This document shows, piece by piece, positions 1-8,300 of a stretch of 33,387 nt of DNA. The position numbers were made by a program, and so were the translations under genes. The DNA lies in contig JAQCBQ010000005.1 of assembly GCA_027621385.1 (NCBI GenBank), positions 1-33,387 on the forward strand, read 5' to 3'. Positions within the stretch are counted from its first letter, which is position 1. Each line of letters begins with the position of its first letter. Below the pieces are notes generated by a model. It ran no database searches and was not told where the DNA came from. It saw nothing but the letters and a program-made list of their open reading frames with translations. This DNA comes from Bacteroidota bacterium. Lineage in GTDB: Bacteria; Bacteroidota; Bacteroidia; CAIKAF01.

Positions 1-855
1 GGCTCTTGAGGCAGATTTCTCATCGATTAAGCCCGACAAGCCCAATTTTTGTTCTTTTAAAATATCATCAACGTTTTGTCGGTCAATCAGTTTAATCAGG
101 GGATTGTTTAAATCCAATAAGGCATTCACCACTTGTTCTCCAAATTCAGTAGCAATGCGGCGGCCTCTTTTTTGTTCTTGAAAGGGCATAATAGCAATTA
201 CCCGCTGATGCTTTGAATTCAAATCGGCCATCAGCTGCCGTAGGTCTCGGTAATTGGGGGCCTTTTGATTGACTTTCTGAAACCAATCCATAGCTTTACC
301 GGCCTGACCGGCTTGCAAGGCCGTAAGTCCATTCCTATACCAAGGATCCACTTCAATGGCAAGGCGCAATTCTCGAATGCCGGAGTAATCGGGTTTTTTA
401 GATTCAATGGTTTGCAGGACATTTCGGGCTCGGGTATAATCAGCTGCATCAATGGCCTTGGCTGCCTCTTTAAACCAGCTTTCCACCTCTTTTTCCAAGG
501 CTTCTGAATAGTACCCCTGATAGTGTTCAGGCCACAGCAAACGCACCTGCATGGCTGCAATTTGGCGTTCAAAATCGCGGGCATCTTGATAGGCTTTAAT
601 GGCCGCACCATACTCTTCCAGGTTGTATTTCACCCAGAATACCCCCAATAGGTCATCTACGACACGTTGTCCGGTGCGTTGAAGTCCTGCACGGGCATCT
701 TTATGACTGGGTTTTCTGAATAAAAATTGATGGTAGGCCGTGGCTGCATCCCTAAAATTGCCAGATTGTTCTAAGCCTTTAGCCTGTTTAATTGACTGAC
801 TATTGACAGAACAAGACATTAAAATTAAAGCTCCTAATAAAACAAATGAACGCAT
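1..855 (-). CDS. Lipoprotein with TPR-like region followed by CsgG-like domain (3' end outside window)
   Basis: Manual reverse-strand translation from ATG at 855 stays open to the window edge: MRSFVLLGALILMSCSVNSQ... (lipobox-like LMSC), repeat-like helical region, then ...RRIATEFGEQVVNALLDLNNPLIKLIDRQNVDDILKEQKLGLSGLIDEKSASRA, resembling CsgG family proteins. Not in the ORF track because it is open-ended. Confidence 0.72.
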   Translation of the reverse strand, partial: MRSFVLLGALILMSCSVNSQSIKQAKGLEQSGNFRDAATAYHQFLFRKPSHKDARAGLQRTGQRVVDDLLGVFWVKYNLEEYGAAIKAYQDARDFERQIAAMQVRLLWPEHYQGYYSEALEKEVESWFKEAAKAIDAADYTRARNVLQTIESKKPDYSGIRELRLAIEVDPWYRNGLTALQAGQAGKAMDWFQKVNQKAPNYRDLRQLMADLNSKHQRVIAIMPFQEQKRGRRIATEFGEQVVNALLDLNNPLIKLIDRQNVDDILKEQKLGLSGLIDEKSASRA

Positions 856-899
856 GTGGATAGTACTTAAAACCAATAATGCAAATACCATGCAAAAAA

Positions 900-1250
900 T
901 CAACCTCCGGTTCGTTTAACTTTAAATCCTTGTTTTTGAAGAAACTTCATGACCTTAACTACCTGATCCCCCTGAACTAAAATATGGTCTTCAGCCACTG
1001 TACCACCGGTGCCACAAAAGACCCGTATTTCTTTGGCCAATTCCTGACGTCGACTGGAGTTCAAATCCTCAACCCCAGTAATTAGGGTGGCTGTTTTACC
1101 GGCTCTGCCCTTTTTTTCAAACCGGACTCCCAGAACAAGTTCAGACTCTGGCCTGATTTCTTCCTCCTCCGCATCGGCATGCAGCGAATTGAGATCAGAA
1201 AAGGTCGAATATACAACGGCTGACGACCTATTTTTTAATACCTTCGACAT
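900..1250 (-). CDS. SUI1/eIF1-like translation initiation factor (YciH family)
   Basis: 116 aa; C-terminal GKTATLITGVEDLNSSRRQELAKEIRVFCGTGGTVAEDHILVQGDQVVKVMKFLQKQGFKVKRTGG is typical SUI1. Confidence 0.9.
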   Translation of the reverse strand: MSKVLKNRSSAVVYSTFSDLNSLHADAEEEEIRPESELVLGVRFEKKGRAGKTATLITGVEDLNSSRRQELAKEIRVFCGTGGTVAEDHILVQGDQVVKVMKFLQKQGFKVKRTGG

Positions 1251-1265
1251 ATTATCTTAAAACAG

Positions 1266-3620
1266 ATGAAATTAAGTTTCACAAAGGTACAACTGAAATT
1301 CAGTTTCCTAGGGTTATTTTTTTGTTTTGGAAGTTTTGCTTTTGGTCAATTGACCACTCAGTACGATACTCCAGCGAATTTAATTAATAACGTATTGGTA
1401 GGGAATGGCTTAAATGTAAGCAACATCAGCAGCCAAGGCGCTCCCCTTCAATTTGGTCGATTCAATGGAGTCAATTCCAATCTGGGAATTGGCAGTGGGG
1501 TTGTTATTGCTACTTGCGATATTAACCCACCGAATGGGCTGTCGGCTGGAAATTTTTTGAACAGCGCCAATACTCCAGGGGATCCCTTACTGACTCAACT
1601 TGCCAATGGTTCAGTCACCAATAACGCAGGAATTATTCAGTTTGATTTTATTCCGGGCGGAGATACGTTGGAGTTTGATTATGTTTTCGCTTCGGCCGAG
1701 TATAATTTTTATGTCAATTCTACATTTAATGATGTGTTTGGGTTTTTCTTAACCGGTCCAAAACCCGGTGGTGGTCAATACATCAACGAAAACATCGCAT
1801 TAATTCCAGGAACTACCCTTCCGGTGGCCATTAACAATGTCAATAACGGTCAATCTGGAGGTTGCGCTACGGGCCCTTGCAACAACTGCCAGTATTTTGT
1901 GGACAATTGCAATCCAACGTCCATCGCCTTTGGTGGATTTACCACGCCCCTAAAAGCCAAAGCGGCCGTGATTCCTTGCACAACTTACACCCTGCGCATG
2001 GGTGTGGCCGACGTGATTGACGGGGCATTAAATTCAGCTGTTTTTCTGAAAGCCAATTCCTTTAATGCAGGTTTGGTGTCCATTTCAAGTGAAATTGATT
2101 TTAACAACACGGGTGGATTCAGCAACGATACGGTTTTGTATGAGGGGTGTAGCGATGCTACTTTAAAGTTCATTCGGGCAGGTGAAAGCACTCAGAACGA
2201 TACCGTTTTCTTCAATTCTTCGGGAACAGCATCTCAGGGCACCGACTTTACCGCCTTTCCAAATTATGTGGTGTTCCCGCCGGGAGTTGATACTGTATTT
2301 TTAAGTATCACGCCTTTCTTTGATGGAGTCCCTGAACCCGATGAAACATTAACCATAACCATTATGGATACCATTTGCAATGTACCCGTAATGAGCTCTG
2401 TAACGTTGGTTATTAAGGACGTTTCGCCCTTAAGCATAATGGCTTCTGACACGAGCATTTGCCGCGGACAGGTCGTTCCTCTCTCCTACTCAAATTCAGG
2501 GGGTTCTGGATTTTTTGATATCGATTGGACTCTGAACGGTCAGGCTCTGAATACGCCCTATGTGGTTCAACCCCCTGTTAGCCGTGATTATGTTATTCAA
2601 ATTTACGATGAATGTCTCGATACCACCTTGGTAGATACTATGAGCATTAAGGTCTTCCCCAAGCCCAACGTAAAAATCGATGATTTGAGTGTTTGCTCAG
2701 ATGTTCCGGTAACCTTAAATCCTACTCAGGTTCTTGCCGGTTTTGGATATGCTTGGACCCCCGATTCCAATTTGAACAGCGGCAGTATTCCAACCCCGAC
2801 CTTCCAATATGGGCACGACGGTCCTGGAAACCAAATTCTAGTGATTCGAATGGCGGTAGACTCGGCAGGAGTTGTTTGTACACGAGATTCAGCACGAATT
2901 ACAGTTTTCCCTCGACCAGATGTAGCCTTAGACGGAGATACCGTTGCCATTTGTGAAAATGCAGATGTAACTTTGGATGCCGGACCCGGTTTCCTTTCCT
3001 ATGCTTGGCAAAACGGACCAAATACCCAAACCTACACCGTAGATCAGCCGGGATGGTATTTTGTTGAAGTTACCGACAACAACAACTGCAATGCTCTAGA
3101 CTCCACCTTTGCTGATGCTCAATTCCTTCCGGTATTCGACGTAGCAGACCAAGAAGTTTGCTCTGGAGATACGGCTATCTTAACCGTTACCGATACCCTA
3201 GGAAATGTCCTTTGGTGGAATGGAGTTACCGATACCATTAATTTTGTGTGGTGGGATACCACCATTACACTCAGCATCACCAACCTGTGTGGAAGTACTG
3301 AAGATGAAGTGAACATCAGTCTCATTGAGGGAATTCCTCCCTTCGATTTGCCCAATATTTTGTACCGCGGTTCAACAGCAAACCCAGATAATGCCACTTA
3401 CTTTGTTGCTGCCATGGAAACTGCCGAGACATTCTTGTTGACCATTTACAACCGCTGGGGGGTCTCGGTGTTCCAAACCAACGATTTAAGTTCCAGATGG
3501 GACGGTACAACTCCCTCCGGAGCACCGGTAGCACCGGGCACCTACTTTGCTGTCCTCAGTTACATCGATTGTCAGGGCAATGAAGGAAAAGTGAGCGGAA
3601 GTGTTACCGTAATAGAATAA
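1266..3620 (+). CDS. Secreted choice-of-anchor L / Calx-beta-like protein with gliding-motility-associated (T9SS type B-like) C-terminal domain
   Basis: Signal peptide; TPANLINNVLVGNGLNVSNIS...FDFIPGGDTLEFDYVFASAEYNFYVN...FNDVFGFFLTGP (choice-of-anchor L); Calx-beta-like GTDFTAFPNYVVFPPGVDTVFLSI...DEPDETL-like segment; C-term YNRWGVSVFQTNDLSSRWDGTTPSGAPVAPGTYFAVLSY. Confidence 0.88.
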   Translation: MKLSFTKVQLKFSFLGLFFCFGSFAFGQLTTQYDTPANLINNVLVGNGLNVSNISSQGAPLQFGRFNGVNSNLGIGSGVVIATCDINPPNGLSAGNFLNSANTPGDPLLTQLANGSVTNNAGIIQFDFIPGGDTLEFDYVFASAEYNFYVNSTFNDVFGFFLTGPKPGGGQYINENIALIPGTTLPVAINNVNNGQSGGCATGPCNNCQYFVDNCNPTSIAFGGFTTPLKAKAAVIPCTTYTLRMGVADVIDGALNSAVFLKANSFNAGLVSISSEIDFNNTGGFSNDTVLYEGCSDATLKFIRAGESTQNDTVFFNSSGTASQGTDFTAFPNYVVFPPGVDTVFLSITPFFDGVPEPDETLTITIMDTICNVPVMSSVTLVIKDVSPLSIMASDTSICRGQVVPLSYSNSGGSGFFDIDWTLNGQALNTPYVVQPPVSRDYVIQIYDECLDTTLVDTMSIKVFPKPNVKIDDLSVCSDVPVTLNPTQVLAGFGYAWTPDSNLNSGSIPTPTFQYGHDGPGNQILVIRMAVDSAGVVCTRDSARITVFPRPDVALDGDTVAICENADVTLDAGPGFLSYAWQNGPNTQTYTVDQPGWYFVEVTDNNNCNALDSTFADAQFLPVFDVADQEVCSGDTAILTVTDTLGNVLWWNGVTDTINFVWWDTTITLSITNLCGSTEDEVNISLIEGIPPFDLPNILYRGSTANPDNATYFVAAMETAETFLLTIYNRWGVSVFQTNDLSSRWDGTTPSGAPVAPGTYFAVLSYIDCQGNEGKVSGSVTVIE

Positions 3621-3623
3621 AAC

Positions 3624-5030
3624 ATGAGGGGGCTTTATTCGGCGACCTTCGGTTTACTTGCAGTTCTGCAGGTAAATCTTTTGGCTCAATTGCCTGTTGT
3701 ACAAGGAAATTTAACTTCAACAGCCGGTGACCGGTTGTCTATCCTCCAGGTATTTCCAGATTCAGTGCCTTGGGTTTCTTTGATTTTCAGAGCAGAAAAT
3801 CAAAATGGGGAAGCGCTTTTTGGCTTAAAATCAAGCGCCTTAACCGTAGAAGAAGATCAGCAACCTTGCACAATTATTGATTTTCGTCCCCTATCAGCGG
3901 GAATGCCATTGGTTGTAAATATGGTATTGGATCAATCCACGTCCATGTATTTTGATTATGTTGAGTTAAATCGCCTTAACATAACGCCTTTAGATGTGAC
4001 GGTTGATTCAAATGGACAGTTCCTTTTTCCCAAAAGCTACACTCCGCCTCTGATTCAGGCAAAAAATGCCATTCAACACTTTATTGAAAAGTTAAACATT
4101 GGGAAAGATAAACTAGGATACATTGGCTTTTCAAATGAGGTAAAACTGCGGATACCGCCCACCCAGAATAAAGAGAAGCTGATTCAGTCTTTAGAAAATT
4201 TAGAGGCAGCAGCCTCTACGGCCTTTTACGATGCCCTTATGGTGGCTCTGCAGAATTACGAATCTGATTACGGAATGAAGGTCATCATTGCCTTAACCGA
4301 CGGCAACGACAACAGTTCTGTTTTCACCTTCGACGATGTGGTTGACCTATCCAAGGAAAAGCAAATTCCCATTTACATCATTGGTTTGGGTGAAGTCAAT
4401 GCAGACAGTCTAAATGTATTGGCCTCAAAAACCGATGGTCAATTTTTTTATGCCCCTACGGCCAATGTGCTTGACAGCACCTACCAAATCATTCAAAATC
4501 GGATAAATGCCTTTTACGAGCTCATTTACGAATCCAAGAATCTGTCAGCATCAGACACCCTGCGTTCCATTTACCTCGGATTTATGGCGGCTGATTCTAC
4601 CTTGTTGTACGATGAAGCTACCCTGCGGCTGCACCCCGAATTGCGCCAACGGTTAATTGAAATTTCAGAACAGCGCAGGCAAGCAAAAAATCAAAACAAT
4701 GCGCTAGCCCTTCTTGGCTTTATATCGGTCGCCGCTATCGGAGCCGGTTTGGTTTTCTTCACATTCCGACCCAAAAACCAAAAGCGTATCGATGGCTTAA
4801 CGCTGCTTCCCAATCCGGCAGATACCATTACTATCGCTAAGCTTAAGCGTAAAGTGAAATCCGGGAAGTGGCAGGTTACTTCCCAGCATGGACACAGCAT
4901 GTTTGAACAAGAATCTACTTCTTCCGAACTTCAATTGAATGTAGGGTCCTGGCCCACTGGAACCTATGTTTTAACCTTCACTTCGCCCAAAGGCGAAATC
5001 CATCGGGCGAATTTGCTTGTACAGCATTAG
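3624..5030 (+). CDS. von Willebrand factor A domain protein with C-terminal TM segment and T9SS-CTD-like tail
   Basis: MVLDQSTSM (MIDAS-like DxSxS) and ALTDGNDNSS; TM ALALLGFISVAAIGAGLVFFTF; tail LLPNPADTITI...LNVGSWPTGTYVLTFTSPKGEIHRANLLVQH. Starts 3 nt after the previous stop. Confidence 0.82.
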   Translation: MRGLYSATFGLLAVLQVNLLAQLPVVQGNLTSTAGDRLSILQVFPDSVPWVSLIFRAENQNGEALFGLKSSALTVEEDQQPCTIIDFRPLSAGMPLVVNMVLDQSTSMYFDYVELNRLNITPLDVTVDSNGQFLFPKSYTPPLIQAKNAIQHFIEKLNIGKDKLGYIGFSNEVKLRIPPTQNKEKLIQSLENLEAAASTAFYDALMVALQNYESDYGMKVIIALTDGNDNSSVFTFDDVVDLSKEKQIPIYIIGLGEVNADSLNVLASKTDGQFFYAPTANVLDSTYQIIQNRINAFYELIYESKNLSASDTLRSIYLGFMAADSTLLYDEATLRLHPELRQRLIEISEQRRQAKNQNNALALLGFISVAAIGAGLVFFTFRPKNQKRIDGLTLLPNPADTITIAKLKRKVKSGKWQVTSQHGHSMFEQESTSSELQLNVGSWPTGTYVLTFTSPKGEIHRANLLVQH

Positions 5031-5149
5031 TAAAAAGCGAGTTCGACCGATTTCAATTAGCGCCGTTCAGAGCACATCTTCGAATACCACAAATCGAGGT
5101 GGACTGTTTTACAACTAGTAGAGGAAGGTAGCTGGGGACTGTTATTTTG

Positions 5150-5302
5150 GTGGGCGGCTGATCCGGCTATCGCAGGTAGTCCTCCTGCCCGTGCTCGCAG
5201 CCCTAACGGTTTTGGGTAGCTCACAAGCTCGCTCCCAAAACCGTGGGGCTGCGGCACGATGCAGTTGTGGGCTACCTAGCTCTATCCGGGCCGGGCGGCC
5301 CG
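5150..5302 (+). repeat. GC-rich structured intergenic element, divergent member of the dispersed family
   Basis: Begins GGGCGGCTGATCCGGCTATCGCAGGTAG, like GGGCGGCTGCCGGGCTTTCACCGGTAG in the 26.6 kb copy; closes with GGGCTACCTAGCTCTATCC, like GGTCTACCTGGCTCAATCC. Nested stems 5175-5179/5272-5276, 5190-5194/5254-5258, 5197-5203/5246-5252, 5206-5216/5234-5244. Confidence 0.7.
5287..5302. terminator. Possible terminator hairpin between convergent genes
   Basis: Perfect stem CGGGCC-GGGC-GGCCCG immediately before the convergent gene's stop codon; no clear T-run, so function uncertain. Confidence 0.3.
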
Positions 5303-5309
5303 AAACTCC

Positions 5310-8300
5310 TTATCTCAACAAATTAACATTGCCTCTAAATTCATGGTATTCACCATAAAAATCTCGAACAATGATTTTGTAAACGTAAATGTCTTGTTTC
5401 GCTGGGCCATTTAAATATTGGCCATTCCAGCCCTTTTTCATGGGCTCCAGATTTTTCAAATAAGCCACCTCTTCTCCCCAGCGATTGAACACCCACATTT
5501 CAGCCTCAACAATGCCTCGGCCATGCACCATAAACTCATCGTTGGTACCGTCGTTGTTGGGTGTGAATGAATTGGGTATGTACACCGTGAAATCTGAGTT
5601 GATGCGTACCGTGTGGTATACAGAATCAGAACACCCTTTATCGGTAGCAATCCAAAGGTAAACCACGTAAGTGCCCGTGTCAGCAGGATAAACATGAGAT
5701 ACATGTTGAGAAGTATAGGTACTTCCCTCACCCATTTCCCAATAGAATTGGGTTGGATTTCCTAAGCTTAAATTGGTGAACTCTAAATTCCGCTGAACGA
5801 TGGTTGGGTTTTCAGGAGTAAAAGCAAATTCTGCATCGGGTAAGGCATACACCTTGATGGTATCAGTAAAGGTCACGGTAGTATCGCAATTCTTATCGGA
5901 ATTGGCATACAATGAAACCGTATAATTACCCGGAGTCATATAATACTGGGTTGGATTTGCCATGCTGGCCGTTTGTCCATTTCCGAAATCCCAAAGGTAA
6001 CTGCTCACGGTATTGCTTCCAGGTATGGTAGTATTGTTGGTGAAATTCACAAACAATGGAGCACAGCCCTCAAAGGGGAATGGGGTAAAATCAACCCGAG
6101 GTCTGGGGTAAATAGAAACCGGCTTGGTTACACTATCGATGCAGCCTTGGTTGCTGGTGGCCACCAAGGTCACCATGTATGTACCATCGGCAGGGAATAC
6201 AGCCGTTGGATTGGCAACGAAGGAATTGGGCAAGGTTGGAGTGGCAAAATCCCAAATGTAGCTGGTAATGCTTCCACCCTGAATGATGGAGGAGTTCGTA
6301 AAAGTCACTGTTTCCCGGCTGCATTCGCTTGGTGCACTAAAATCAGGTTGAGGCAATGGATGCACTGTGGTATTGCCATAGGCTGTATCTGCACAACCGT
6401 TCGCAGAAATGACAATCAACTGAATTGGATATGTGCCAGGGTTTTGATACGTATGATTTGTCACACCTTGGTTTCCTGTGGCTCCATTCCCATAATCCCA
6501 GAACCACTGCGCCACTGTCCCATTGGTTACCGTAGATTGGTCGGTAAAAATCGTGGGAACACCATGACAAACGTTGGGGACTGAAATTGCTGCCTGCGGC
6601 CAATGGTAATTGGTATAGGGTATGGTTACAGTATCTAAACAACCTTCATCGCTTGTTACAATTAAGGTAACATTGTAGGTGCCATTTCCAGGATAGGTAT
6701 ATGTGGGAGAAGGTTGTGTACTAGTTTGTCCGTTTCCAAAATCCCAGCTCCAGTTCTGAATAACTCCGGGGTTAGAAATTGAAGACTGATCTGTGAACGG
6801 AGCAATCATCCCGCAGGAAGGAGGCAAAGCAAAATTGGCTACCGGTTTAGGAGTAATCAACAAACTTTGAGATACGGTATCGGTACAGCCTCCAACACCT
6901 GCAACCACCAGCGTAACCGTATAAGTGCCATGGGTTCCATAGGAGTGCTGAGGGTTTTGTTGGGTAGAAGATTGACCGTTGCCAAAATCCCAATTCCACG
7001 TGGCTATGCTTGAATTTGGAATGGTCGATTGATCTGTAAAGGGAGCAAAAGAACCAAAGCAGGTTTGGGGTACAGAAAATGCCGCTTGAGGTATAGACCA
7101 GGTCACGAATGGCTGCACCAACGTATCAGAACAACCTTCGTTTGAAACCACAACTAGAGATATGTTGTAGGGCCCAGGCACCGTATATTGATGCGATGGA
7201 TTTTGCTGATTTGCAGTTTGACCATTTCCAAAGTCCCAAGCCCAGCTGACAATCGTACCTGGATTGGCAATCGTAGACTGGTCGGCAAAGGCATTCAACA
7301 AACCACAGGAATCGGGCAATGAAAAATTAGCCACCGGTGTTGGAGGAACGTTTACGCTTTGCGTAATGGTATCGGTGCAACCACCTTGACCTGTTACAAT
7401 CAACGTAACGTTGTACACTCCATGGCTAGGATAACTGTAATTGGGGTTTTGCTGAGTACTGCTTTGTCCATTGCCGTAATCCCAATTCCAATTGGTAATG
7501 GTAGAGTTGACGATGGATGAATTGTCTTGAAATGGAACTGGATTTCCATGGCAGGTTTGTGGACCGGTAAAGGCTGCTGTAGGAATAGACCAAACTGTAA
7601 ATGGTTTAATAATTGTGTCGGAACAGCCTTGATTGGAGGAGACAATCAATTGAACATTATACACGCCTGGAGAAGCATAGGTATAATTTGCGTTGGCAGT
7701 ATTGGCGGTTTGTCCATTCCCAAAATCCCAGGCATACGAAGTAATAAAGCCAGGAGGAGCAATGGTAGAAGAACTTCCAATGGGCCCTGATAAGCCACAT
7801 GATGGAGGAAGAACAAAATCTGCAACTGGGGTTGGTGGCACATTCACCACTTGAGTAGCTGTATCAGAACAACCTCCAGGCCCCGTAGCTATAAGCGTAA
7901 CGGAGTATTGTCCGGGGTTCACATAGTTCATGGAAGGGTTCAATTGCGTTGAAGTCTGTCCATTTCCTAAATTCCAATTGTACGACATTTGTCCATTGCC
8001 CTGAATGCTCGAGGTATTGGTAAAGGGTACTGAATTCCCGTGACAGGTTTGTGGAGCTGTAAACGAAGCTACGGGAATGGCATATCTGGTAATTTGCTGA
8101 GTCGCAGTCCCAGTACAACCATCACTAGAGGTAGCGGTAAGCGTAATTGAGTAATTACCCGGATTGGTATAATTAAAATTCGGATTGGCTGATGTAGAGG
8201 TTTGACCGTTCCCTAGAACCCATTGATAACTTGCGATGGTTCCGGGTGGAGCTATCGTAGAAGTATTGGTAATTTGACCCGTTAAACCACAAGGGGGAGG

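Noticed and set aside
5057-5257. 66-aa minus-strand ORF
   Set aside because: Falls in the GC-rich hairpin element between convergent genes.
5973-6584. 203-aa plus-strand ORF
   Set aside because: Antisense to the strongly supported PKD protein; composition mirrors the repeat in another frame.
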